NCBI RefSeq assembly: GCF_019578655.1
Contig: NC_063259.1
Span: 26,647,277 to 26,711,276, forward strand
DNA: 64,000 bases
Direction of reading: 5' to 3'
Source of the DNA: Ricinus communis
Lineage: Eukaryota > Streptophyta > Magnoliopsida > Malpighiales > Euphorbiaceae
In this document: one piece after another, positions 1 to 13,600 of the stretch
Numbering within the stretch: the stretch's first letter is position 1
Layout of the letters: each line of letters starts with the position of its first letter
The notes under the pieces: generated by a model
Seen by the model: only the letters and a program-made list of their open reading frames with translations
The model's database searches: none
What the model was told of the DNA's origin: nothing
Program-made: the position numbers and the translations under genes

Positions 1-1947
1 TTTCCTAGAAAGAAAGAAAAAGGAAAAAGAGAGAACAAGGAACAGTACTTTTCCTAGAAGATAGAGAATAACAACCAGAGAAGGTAGAATACACTGACCA
101 TAGAACTTGCTGCCACGCTACGTGTGTATGCAAGTCTCTTCTCAAACCAGTCAGCTGGTTGCAAGAATCTCTCCAGAAAAAAGTGATGCATAACAGGCCT
201 GCATCGAAATTTGAGTTGAGTTAAGAATCATTAGCTTATATATTTGGAAACTGGATCTCTATCTACCCAAAAGTAAGGACAAACCTGAAGTTCTCACAAA
301 CTTCATGGAATGCTTTACGCTTGTCTTTTTCCTATTAAAATGTTGCATTGACTTATGAGAAATTCTGTCAGTGGAATGATAATAATGATTTTCAAAATAG
401 TAGCTCTAGAACCACTTCTTTTCTTCTTAAAATATCTTCTTAATGTTCTCTCCTTAATGTTCCTTGGAACTCATGGAAATTCATGAGATTAGAGAAAGAA
501 TATTATTTTGAACCACAGAACAGTATGATACTTGCATTTGACATATGCTCTCTGCATTTGAGAAATGACCAGTCTCCAATTCCATAGCGACCATGAGCAC
601 CACCATTTCTTGTGCTGAAAATTCAAGATATGGAACAGTAATTTTATTCAACCATATTATAAGACCTGCTAGTGACACAGCCTTAAACTGATGTGATTTA
701 ACTGACCTTCCTATAAGATATTCTCCAAGGGGAAGAGTGCCATTAACCCATTCAAGAACACCAGCACTTGGAGTAAAAGGAATAACCTATTTCATTAAAA
801 ATAAAGTACTTATTAAAATTGTCAAGAACTACTTTAGTACGACCAATTGCAATCCTTTTTCTGCAAATTGTAGAAGTAAGAATCAATAATTGCTAGTACT
901 ATCTCACTAAGAATCAATAGTTGCTACTATCATCACACTTTCCATCCACTATGAGCCACAAGTCTCAGAAAAACAAATAGAACAATCAGAATCATCCTTC
1001 AAATAGTACCATCATACATCTCAGGTAACTCTGCTAAATCAGGCTGCATCAGTTATGCAATATACCCTTCATGATATTAATATTACAAAGAAAATCATGA
1101 GAAAAGAAATGCATCATGTTAATTAGTGCAGTAAAACAGTACAATACAGGACTTTATTAAGAAAACAATTTGGACAGTGCATGACAGAGACTTCATGACA
1201 ATCACCATCATAGCCAAAATAAAATACTCCATGAATAAAATACTAAACGAAGGTACCTTGTATGTACGCACACCTAATCTTCTCTTCCGTGTATCTCTAT
1301 TATTTTGTAAAAATGTGTTAACCAGACCAAAAAATTGTTCCATAACCTGCAGAGAATATTTTGAAGACTCATTAACCATGTAAATGGCAGGAAATATGAG
1401 CTATGTAGTCTTAGAAGAAATTTTACATTTTAACTAACATACAAGCATCTCAACTAGGACAGACATAAGGGAACACCCCAACTGCAAAGCTCTAATTTTT
1501 CCGATTATGTAAGCAGAACAGCATGATCTTCATCAAACTATTGATGCCATTCCAAATTTCAACTGGAAACGAACTGGCTCAACTAAAATTTAATTCCAAA
1601 ATAAGTTTGGCCAAACTTAAATCTGCTGTCTAGAAGACCATATTTTGCATGAGAACTTTAGAATTTAAAAACATGTCTAATCACCAATGGGCTTGGTTGC
1701 CTTGTTCCAAAATTACCAGAATCCAGCACATAGGAATTAAGAATCCAAAAAGTAATTCAGAGAATGGGAGACATAAATGGTCAACATGTGCTCACAAACA
1801 GATGTTAACAGTAAGCTTATCAGAAATTAGAAACTAGGAAATAATGGTTGGAACAAGGTCATCAGGACCTCTATGCTTCCAGGGCAGTTTTGACTTCTCC
1901 AGAAGTCTATAAACAGATGCCAAGATGGAACTAAGAATAATAATAAC

Positions 1948-1981
<34 letters not shown>

Positions 1982-4611
1982 GTTTTCAAATCTCACAGCA
2001 TCTTGTCTGAGGTCATCATTTCCAGATTTTGCTAGCTGCCGATATTTTTTACCATCAGAACCAAAGCACTCAACCACTTTTGGGGCATTAATACCATTCA
2101 TTACCCTGCAGAACAATATATTAAGATCAACAATAAGTATAGCTACTGTAGTTGAAAGACAGTAAGGCAACACAAAGTTGCCTTCAGATTTAGAAGACGC
2201 ACACAACCGAATCTGCTAGTCCCTTAAAGTATGGGAAGGAGCCATCACTGTAATTACAATTACGATCCACTGGGAAACTAGCCGTCACTACAGGTACCTG
2301 AAGACCAGACAAACAAACAAAGCCGATAATGGAATGCAGATGAGAGATTATCACAGTATGTTACTTATTCAACCCAGAGCAACACAAAAAGAAATCTGCG
2401 GCTTTCTAACAGATATATCATGTCCCGAGACAAGTTTCATCTTTAAAGAGACACCCAAATCAGATGACAGTGCCATGACGAGCACTTACAAGTTCTAGTT
2501 GTTGAACACTGCGGATTTCCCTTGGTAATGTCATCCTTTTGTTGGTATCCTGCAAGACATATTGAATAAGTTGTGTGACATTAGCTGTTCTCTCTTCATC
2601 GTTCTCTTTGTTTATCTCATTTCAGTGAAATGAGGTTTTGTAAGAGATCATAAAACAAATCCTGACGGCAAGAAACCACATAGATATTAATTCAAAATGC
2701 ATTGACATTTGACAAACCTCTCTCCTTGTTTCAAGCTGTGCAAGTCTGATATAGATCTCAACCATTTGTCTCATCTACATGAATAAGAAATTTAGAACAC
2801 AGATGAACATTGTAGTTCATGGAAAACTTGACATGAGAACAAACATTTTGAAAGAGGTACAAATGAAATTAAGTGTTGGAAGCACTTGTCCAATAACAGC
2901 TCCATGATATGATGATAATTCGTCCAGAAGATTTCTTGCTGAAAGTATTTTATCCATATCCACGACAAATGAATTTCTACTGCGCTGTTTATCCCTGATA
3001 CGGTCACCATTTGCTAGAGCTAGAAGCTACCAACAAAAGAGAGGGAAAAATTGCAGTAAAGAGAAGTGAAATAGGTAACAAAAGTTAAGAGTTCATACTA
3101 AGTTAGGCCAGTCGCAAATCCAAACTTAATTACCTGAAAAAGTGTGTGGTATGGATGGTCTATGGACATTTTCTTCACAAGAGAAACCAAAGCAAACTGC
3201 AAAATTCAAAAATAAAGATTAAGAAACTCCAACTTCAAGAGGAGATGGTAAGAAAATAATTAGAAGACTGGGCCAAGAGGAAACCTGAAAATTTTGAGGT
3301 CCCATTCCATCCTTTGAGCTCCCCATCCTTGAAGCAATTTGATAAACTAACGGGACAAATTTATATGACTGAACCTACATACAATTTCGAAACAAGATCA
3401 AAGACCCAGTACAAAATAAAAGAAAACATTCAACAATTTATATTTGATCAAGATTTCTGAAAAAGGGCAGTTATCTGTAATACAGTTTATAACTAGAACC
3501 TTCACTGAGACTTACCTCATCAATAGTGGTAAGCATGTTAGTCACAACATTTTGTCTAGAAGAGAGACTGAACCACAGGGAAACAAGTCGAAACACCTGA
3601 AAGCAAATAAATTCAATAGTCAGAGGGCATTTGGACTCCATGAATGCTAACAAGATTCTTTAGTGATAATAAAGTCGATATATATGCAATACACAAAGTC
3701 AAGGTTCACTTATTATGATATTTCAAAATGATTGATGAATGAAAACAAAATATAATAATAATTCGATGCCAGAAGCCAATAACATTTTCATTAAACTTTA
3801 ATTCTGTATAAGGACTCCAGATTCAATAGCATCAAATTTTTCATTGGATAAAGTGTTCAAAGTTTAAACTACTAAGCTCAGTAGCTAACTTTTTATATAA
3901 CTAGTACATACCACTCGTACATCATACTTGTCACCTATGACCAGACATCGCTTGTATCCCTCCAATGCTAGGTTGAGAAAATTGTCCCTGTCATCCTGAG
4001 ATGAAGATATGTGACTTAAACAGTTTGACTTGAATCTATTATGCTTTAACCAATTGAATGCTTTACTTAAATGTTAATCCTAAATTGAAATAGACAGTAC
4101 CATATAAAGAGTAGATCAACCAAAGAAGTAATTCACTGATATGCATGTAACAAAAAAGAAAATCATGATTTTACTACCCAGTCTAGTTTCAATGGTTAAT
4201 GATGGATTCAGTATGATAGTTCCATATGCGTCGATGGTTTCAATAACTCTTCTGATCATCACAGATGGTCTCTCCAGAAAATGTCAACAAATAAGGTCAT
4301 TTTATACCTATCATTTCCTACAACATAGAAAATAGAAAAAATACCAGCAGTTTTTCAGCCTCTTCCTTGTCCAATGTAAGTTGCTTCTGCAACTCTTGAA
4401 TTTTAGCTGAATAGTCAGTCTTGTCCCCCTAGAATTATCAAAACTAATTTTATCACGGTGGCAATGCAAATTCAAAGAGGACTAGGAGTTGAAACAAGAG
4501 ATTGAGATGTACCTTTGCTGAACTTTTAAGCCGTCTAAGAAGTGCCTCCAACTCCAGTGTCTGCAACATTTACATGCATATGAAACTACTAATATCTCTC
4601 TCTTTCAGACA

Positions 4612-4651
<40 letters not shown>

Positions 4652-7600
4652 CGCATGCACACAGAGTTTGATACCTTGTGTTTCCTCAAACGCGTTGCTG
4701 CTTGCCATTCACTAGAAGTTAATCTTTCCTCATAGGACCTAAATAAAGCATCTGCATAGTGTGCAAGATTAAAATGTGTTTGGCTTTGTCTTTCTATTGA
4801 CTTTTTCTGAGTAGCCTTCTGATCTTCTGCCAGGGAAACTGCAGGTTTTAGATATTTCTCCAAAATTGTCCTTGAGCTGCAATCACATGAGTACACAAGG
4901 GGAAAAATTAGCATCAGTAATACATAGACGGTAGAGAGGAGTTTTCTCAAGATATGAGTTCCAACTTGCTAGATCTAGTTTCTGCTAGCCACTTTCCAAC
5001 CATACGATACACATCTGAAGCTTCTTCGTTTGAGTGACAATTTTGTGAGATATATTTTGCAAGGCTAATAGCCATCTCGTGCTGACCTTGGGCATGCAAC
5101 AGCTTTGCTTCTTCCAGCTGCCATGGATAAGATTGTTTTAATAAAATCAACTTTCACATCACATCTTAGTTATGTAACAAAAAATGTTGGATTTGAGGTA
5201 GAAGTTGAAAAATGAACATTTACGAGAATAAGATAACTGGAAGACAAGACATTTGGCTGTTTGGGGTGCCATCAGACTAAGAGTTCATGAGTTCAAAGAC
5301 ACCTAGCACTAAAAATTGATTGAACTTCCACATAAGTTCTCATGAAGTGAAATTTTGGGTCCATACATGACATGCCAATAGGATAGAAAATAGATTACAC
5401 ATACACCTCTAAGCAATTTCCGGATCATGATATGGTGAATTTGGCTTAAGCAAATTTAGAACATGATTACATGAGATACAGATGATAATGCAAGGTCCAT
5501 ACATGTTAAAATAAGGAAAACTCTCAGTCGTTCAATAATCAGCAAAGTTTTCTGATACAAGGACAGAGCGCCATGATTCAACCCAGGACCTTACCAGAAC
5601 AATCATTTTTTTTCAAAAAGGGAAGCTGAAAGAAAAGGAGAAAAGAGACCATCTATGCTAAGCCTTGGTGGCAAAGAAAGAAGTGAAAGACGGGAGAAGA
5701 CTTTGTACCCTTCCAAGCCAATAGGAAGATAAATATTGTTCACCACTAGCAATACAAAGAAATTTAAACTCATGTAGAGCGGCAGAAGCTTGAGAAAACC
5801 TTGAACCCTGTCAACCATGGAAAAAGAAAATTAGAACGGCAGAAAACCAGATGTTTGAGGGTATTGAGAACTGTTATGTTACAACCAAATGTTTTGGGTT
5901 AGAACACTTATGTTACCTTGCGGAGAGTGGATGTGGACTGCAAAAGATGTTGCAAAGAACACTCATTGCAACCCAAGATCTGAAGTAGAACTCGCCTGAA
6001 TGCTATGAATGGTTCTAATAAATTCATATGCAGCTGAGTTCGTTCCAAAATGGAGCTCCAATTCATATTCAACCATGATAACTAGATAAAAATTCAAAAC
6101 TTCTGTAAGGCAACAAAAATTACCTCTAGTAATTCGGCGAGTAAATAAAAATGAAACTTTTCTTAGAAATATGACGCAAAATTTCTTTTCTCAATAACAC
6201 GTGGATCAAGGCATACCATGAAATGAGGATTAATATAAAACCTAATATCAAGGTAAGAACTTGCGGCCAAAAGACATTACATTAAACTAGTTATGAATAT
6301 TTTCTTGCACAGAGGATCACCTTGACATAGGAAAGCAAGGAGAAATTAAAAATAATGAAAAAATAAATAGCATCTGCAAAAGCTTTTAGGAACAACATTA
6401 TACCATAGATTCGTTTTTAGTGATTTAATGGCAGTAAACTAAGACCAAATATGACAAATAATTTAGACTCCAAATGGGTAAATTAGAAGAATTTAGGATG
6501 AGAATAATTTTCACATGTTCACTACTGTGAACAGAACTCATGAAGCAGCAATCAAGGATTTTTAAAGGTTTTCTCATTGTGGTTGTTGGTGGAATGGATA
6601 GGGATTTCAAAAGGAAGATTTGTGGAGTCATGCGAGTAGCAAACAGAATCTTGTTCAGAGGAAAAGTTGCTTCTACTTGGAATTTCTGACACTTCAAACT
6701 CAAGGTCCATCAGCATCACCCCTAGAGTCACATCAGTGACCCTACAGTCGGGGTTGTATCACAAAGTCGTAAAACAGCAAACACAAATCATAACCCTTGT
6801 GGACTTTTAACAATAAGTAGCAAGCAGACAATTAAGTTAGAATACTAAGATGACTATGCATCTGCTTTGGAGATTTTTTTTTTTTTTTTCACGAGGAATT
6901 GAAGTCATCAACACCTTCAGCATACTGATAAAATTTACTTGAGAATTACTAGAAAACCGTATAATTGCAGAACAAGAAGATTATTGCTAGGCATTAGACG
7001 AATACCTGATCCATGGTAGGGAACACAGGTTCTGTATAACTTTGGTGCTTCTGAGTACGAAATTCCATCATTTCACATGGAGATGTTATCCATCGTATAT
7101 GCCATGCCATACCAAGTTGATAAAGAATCTGCATTAAGGTAGAAGCCAGAACTTTTATTTGCAATGGAAAAATTTCATGCAGCACCATTGTATATTGTCA
7201 AAATATATTGTTTAAAAGTTACTGACCACCACTGCGAACCCTTTTTCCCTCCCACATCCCCTGCCTTATTTTTTTTTTTTAAAAAGAACAACTTTGTAAA
7301 AATGCTAAAACAGCTACTTACATTGACTAAAACCACTGGTCCTTACACAGAGCAAGATAAATTGGAAGTAAAAATGGCAGCACAAACAAAACTATAGCAT
7401 AATATTAGCAGGAATACAGCTATACTAAGTCAAAAAAGGGAGATGAAAACTAGAATATTTTAACTAGAAATCCACAGACTAAGAGCCAACACATCCTTCA
7501 TCAGTTATTCATCTCTAAAAGTAGGTCTACCAGTAGAGAAGCAATACATGAAACAAGGTATAGCTAAGCTGTGATAGATTGTGGCTTAATGGATGTGGAA

Positions 7601-10600
7601 TTTGTTAAAAGTGGGTTCTAGGTACCTGAAGTTTAATTATTGTTGAATAGATGTATTCAGTGCTCTCCTCACTTGCATAAGAGATGAACTGCACAAGCTC
7701 CTAAAACAAAAAAAACACCAAGAGATCATGCCAAATGAGCAGCCTATGCATGAAAATCATTATGATACAGAAAGTACCTGCTTTGAACCTTCCAGTTTAG
7801 TGTGAAATTCATCAAAATCTCCCTCTTGAAATGCCCTTAGACAACTAACATTGCACCCAATAAAGACAAAAACAGGGAATAAGAACATATTGAAGGAAAG
7901 ATATGGTCATGATAACAAGAACTAATAGAGGTACAGCTTTCAGAAGAGAAAAATAATATAACCAAGTACAGATTTTTTTATATAATAGTATACAAAGTGA
8001 CAGTAATATAATATCATCAGGTCAGCAATCATGCTACCCAACTACCAAGCACTTAGCGGCATGCTGTATCAAAGATTCAACCATCTAAAAATAAGTGTGA
8101 TAGCTAATAAAACTAGGTACTAAGAGCTTTTGTCAGAATCTTTTACTGTAAACTCTTCCTTCTTATCAACTAGTAAAACAGTGTTAGCATTAATGATATA
8201 AAATTTAATGCATATTGGTATACTCGAACTATCAAATTGGTCAAATCTTCATTGTCTTCTAACAGTTTGAGGGCTGGCATCAATCTATTTCTTTTACGAT
8301 CAAACATTTCATAATGCTGAAAGCCTGGTCTGTGATACCAAAAGGCATTAATAATTTCATTCCTGCAAAACCACAAATTTTGATTCCTGAAGTGCTAGAA
8401 AAGACAAATAACTAGATATTGTTTTTCCATTTCCATTTCTGGAAATAACAAGGTAGATTTCTGTCAAAGGAATCAGTAATAACTAGGATGCACCAAATTT
8501 CTGTCAAATGAAATTGCAGGAGTCCAAAATTGTCATGACAATATACAGTTTCTACATTCACTGCACTCATAAGGCCTTGCGCTTGTTACAAGAGCAATAT
8601 TTGCTCCCACTAATTTTCTATTGAAATTACTGAGATCTCTAGGTCCATTCCTTTCCTCGCCATATAATACTTCCTAAATTAGTCTGGACTTGAAACTAAT
8701 ATTCAGAACATTCAATTTAGCAAATGGACTGTCATCATCAAAAAAAGACTTGCAATTGAACCAGCAATATTATCACAAGTGTTAAATTCAAATTGATAAG
8801 TGATACAAGAATGAGGGAAAGGAGATAGAGAACCTCAAATGTTATGCCTTCCAAATATTGAGGGAGAAAGTGGAAACATAAGAAGGTCACAAAGAAAATT
8901 ATTTTATTGGATTTACTATTCCGTTAAGATGAAAAAGTTGCTTGCAGGAAATAGTAATCCAAACAAGTTCTTAGCATCATCCATATCCATAGAGATTCCC
9001 ATAAAAAACAATGAGGTAGCATACCTTGGTCCACTTAAAACCAAACATATATCACTGATATACCTGTGCAAATTTTCATTGAAATGATCAGTCTTGATAT
9101 TTTGCCGTGGAGGAGAATTGCTTCCCATGACGAGCAAGGAGAAATCCCATTTTCCTGCACGCCAAGCAGCCTCATACTGCAAATATAGGTAAACAATATT
9201 TAGGGAACGTTATAAACTGGCTCCAAATAAGCTCCAATACAAGAATAATTGCATTTTCTATTAATTAGCAAGTATCAAATTTTTGGTAGTCATGGCATTT
9301 TTAAAGCTGGTGATGTAGTAAAAAGGAGGCCATTTAGTCACCTCGAGACATTAATTGGATAAAAGGCAAACCTGCAATTCTATGAACTCCAAATCATGCT
9401 GAACCTGACCCTTCTGAGAAGCCAATCCCTGGCAATACAAATCTAGCACATGCGTACAACCAATTTGCTGAAGAGATCTAATTAGACCTTTATAAGGTTT
9501 CCTGTGCCTTATTTCATCTTTTGATTCGGAGATGGATAGATGTGGTGGTGATTGGGTATGCTTTACTGTCAAACTTCTAGATCCTTCATTCATTTGCAGC
9601 ATGGTATTTGAACGTACTTGCAGGTCATAGTACTCAAGGGCCTTGCTCCAGTTTCCCTCATGCTCAAAGGTAACAACTTGAGAGGGCAGCTACTCCATCA
9701 AATTCCCAAAACCAATGATCAAGTTGTGAGAATACATTTTGAAAAATCCCACATATGACAGGCAAAACTACAGAGACAACTTCCAGCTCCGTACTAAGAT
9801 GCATGTCATTGACTACAATAACTTGCCCCCTGTTTATGACTACTAGACCCAATAAATTTAGGTCACTCGGTGTTTGAAAATTGAAGTAAAGCTATCATTT
9901 GTTCCAATAGTCAAGTTGATTGAGTAGCCCAAGTTACTGAATTTGCACATGTTTTTTCATAAAATCTATCAATGATTTTACTGATACAAGAGCTTAATTA
10001 ATAATTGAGAGGAAAATCCTCAAATAAAGCAGTACATAATCAATGCACACACCAGCAAGTGAACATGCATGTCACACAAGAAAATGACAAGGATGGTGTT
10101 TTTGCTCCATCTTTGTCTCTCCCTTAATTCATGGAAATTTCTCAACGGATATTTCAAAGAAAATTTTCAATTTCTTGTGTGATCTCTCTCTCTCAGCAGT
10201 GTACAAACCAGCATGCTGGCACGGATGCAGCCAACTTAAGAAAATGTTTAAAAAATGACCAACACATACACGTACAAAAAAAGGCACGAGCACACATAGA
10301 GACACATACTAACCTTGTATGACTGGATTATCCCATATAAGCTATCAGGTTCATTGATTTGAGTGACTGCTGAGACAAGTACTTCAATGTGATCTGGCAA
10401 CTGATGAGCAAACAAAAGATAGATGGCTATTATTTCCTTAAAGAAACCAATGAGAGCAGTGAAATGATCTTAATGCTTAATTATACTCAGGGACGAACCA
10501 TGTCAATCCACAATTATCTATGAGTTTCTCTACAATGATTGCACTAAAAATGAGCCATAGCTCGACAGCAGTAAGATTGAATTATTATATGCTAGGTAAC

Positions 10601-13600
10601 GTTATTGGCAAAAATGGTAAATACTAACTTACCACCTCAAGATGGGAGAAATCTGGTCTCCCTAGAGTCAGGCTATTAAAATATTCTTCACACCAGTATT
10701 CCACGTACATCATAGAGGTAAAGAATGAGCCACAAATCTATAAAGCATGTACATCCTTGTAAGACAAACTTTCTAAAACATGTACCTTAGACATAAAAAT
10801 CACAAAACTGTAACCAAAATAAAAGAGAAAAAATATGCGGCAAGTATATAACTCACAACTGCTGATTTAGCAACAAGAAGGTAATCAATGGTTAGCCAAT
10901 AAACCTGCCAAAATTATGGCTATCAGAAAACTTAAACGGGAACAACACATATGTTGCAAATAATATAAAAAAGCAGTACCATGAATTCCTCCTCCCTATC
11001 AGCTCTGTCTAATGCATCACAAAACACAACAAATGAAATGAAAATAACTACTGCAAGAAATTTCACTTTGGGCCTTGGTGGGATGTTCCTTACCCTACAG
11101 TGACAGGAAACTATGGGCTACAACCAACAAATACTCTTGAAAAAGGACTTATTAAGCAGAATGAAGATAGTTAGAGAGAAATGATTAAAACATAGAGCTA
11201 ACGAATTATAAACAAACAAAATATGGATGGGCTCTCTTTCCTCTTTGATGCCCATTCCCTTTGCCCAATCATTAACTCATTGCCAGGCATATGTATATAG
11301 CAAATTATATTCACAACCTAAACCATCTATGTTGTCTCTTCCCTAGTAAGTGGGTGTTTAGTTTAGATGTTTTGTGTAGTTGGTAGTTGTTTCTCACTCA
11401 ACAATTAGATTAAACCCATTAGGTAAGATAGAAGAATCGGCAGTTAATAGCTAAACTAATCCTAATTAGTTGTTGATTATATTAGCTCTATTTTAGAGCT
11501 ATTCTTATAAGTTAATAGCTGATTTGATTTTTAATTTATTTAGACAATATTGTCATTATTAAAACTTAATAATAACAACTTATTTTAATTTGATCTCATA
11601 TAATTAGTATTTTTTGTAATTCAGTAATTACTTTTTAAACTTAATAATTAAATAATTATGAAATTATATAAATATGACATTTGAAATCAGAAATTCTTTT
11701 TATTATTGGAATTGAAATTTTAGCCCTATCTTTCACAATAATTTTTATAAATAATTTTAACAATAAATAATATTGAGTTAAGTAAAATTAATTATAACAT
11801 GAGTCTTTTCCTTGGTCGTTTAACATACTAACAGCAAATCTAATAAAATTCTACCAAACGGTTTAATGTATCAGCTACCAGCTATCAACCATCAACTATT
11901 AACTGCATTGAGCAGCTGAACCAAACAAGCTCCAAGTACTCAATCAATGAACACTTTTGATATTATTGTCTAGAAAATTTCAATATTCTAGCACCAAAAA
12001 ATTTGTCATGGTGAACTCTTCCTAATAAGTCCCCACAAAGATATGTTCATCTCTCTTGAGTCTTCTTCTATAAACTACAGCCCAAGACAGCTTAAAATGT
12101 CAAGAAGAACATTCTTAGGCATGATCTCAACAAACATAAATAACATTACTCCAACAATCAATTATATGCATGTCCAAAAACATACCTTGTCCCATGAAGA
12201 CGTTGATATTGTCATTGCACTTGACATAGCCATTGCATCTCTAGCCTTTGCAGAGGTGGAACGAGATTTTGACGCAGAACTAGATGGCTTAGCATACTGC
12301 AAAACCATATTTCTAGCATTATAATTCATCAATTTTTTTATCATGCATAGGTAATAGCAACAACAGATAATCAACCGATATGCTATTTGGTTGCTCGATG
12401 TTCTCAAAGGAAGAGGGTGCCCAATCCACATATATACAACATAGCAACTCACTAACTAGGCGATGTGCATAAATACAACTTCTAACATCATCACCATTGA
12501 ACTAGAATTTTCATTCTTCGTTAATTGCACTAAAACAAAGAATGAACAAAGGTTATAAGCACCAGAAAAAAGGTTGATCAAGTAACTACTCAACAAACAT
12601 CTTTTCTTTCTTCCATATGCTAATGGAATCAGCTATCCATATCCCAACCATTTAGCATCGACTATATCCCTTTTCATTTTAAACTTGAAGCAGCAACATC
12701 AACTCAAGGACTATAAATCAGAAACCTTTTTTTCCTACCATGTTTCAACCTTGTCACTTTTATACGAAACAAAAGAAAGGAAATGCTTTATTAGAAAGCA
12801 TGCTTCCTCTTCCTTTTTACTTCCTCCTTAAGAAATGTCAATAAAAATCATCTATAGCAGAGTAATAGTAAAGAAACATGCTGCAGGATGTGGTGCATGA
12901 ATCACTCTCAGCACAAAAAAAAAAGACATACAGGGCCAAAGTAAAATGATTTTTAAAGTGCAACATAAACAAACAACTGAGATTTCTGAACCTGCCTTGG
13001 AAGTATCTCTCTTTGATGGTGCAGAAGATCTTTCTAAGACATAATGTAATCGAAGTTCATTAAGGGCCTTCAGGAAGACTTGAATTGATTTTATCAACTT
13101 ATTAGATTCTGTTAATATATGCTCCTGCACCTGCACATCAGTGAAATAATTGAACATTTCAGGAGCATGCACAATGTAATATCAAAATAGAGCAACAATA
13201 ACACGACAGACTTTGCATGTAACAGGGACACAATAATTTGCCATCACAATCAATTCCAAGCCGATGGATTGTCAAAATTTTATTTTCTTTCAATGTTCTT
13301 TGACAAGTTCTGTTGAGCATATTTTACCTTAGATCACAGAGACAAAAACAAAAAAGAAAAAAGATTAAGACAAGTAAAAGAAAAAATATATATATTTCAT
13401 GTTTAATCGGAAATTTAAAAGGAGAATTTGAGCTGCTTAGAGTAAAAATTATTAACAACAAGAAAAGAGAGAAGCAGATCTCCAAGGAGAAGATTCATTT
13501 AAGCATCGCATAAAGGTCAGACCACCCAACACAAAGCCTACACCCAAAATACTTGAATACTGAAACATAATTTCTTTTTTCAATCAGATATTATCTAAAG

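Larger units (their letters stand above)
2500..12300 (-). other. ATM: ATM exons covering the pre-FAT and FAT region
   Basis: Several exons here read as the FAT domain, the alpha-helical scaffold that clamps the PIKK kinase core. Clear blocks, in gene order, are: an exon at about 12187-12298 ([16 protein letters not shown]); about 9372-9600 ([18 protein letters not shown]); about 9063-9180 ([18 protein letters not shown]); about 8225-8365; about 7000-7130 ([12 protein letters not shown]); about 5918-6030 ([12 protein letters not shown]); about 4965-5120 ([20 protein letters not shown]); about 4675-4875 ([18 protein letters not shown]). They are followed by blocks near 4350-4430, 3945-4000, 3520-3600, 3290-3380, 2885-3030 and 2500-2550. 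Borders marked 'about' are read by eye. The introns between them are 80 to about 900 bp and A+T-rich; apart from the repeats listed separately I see no other gene in them. Confidence 0.88.
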
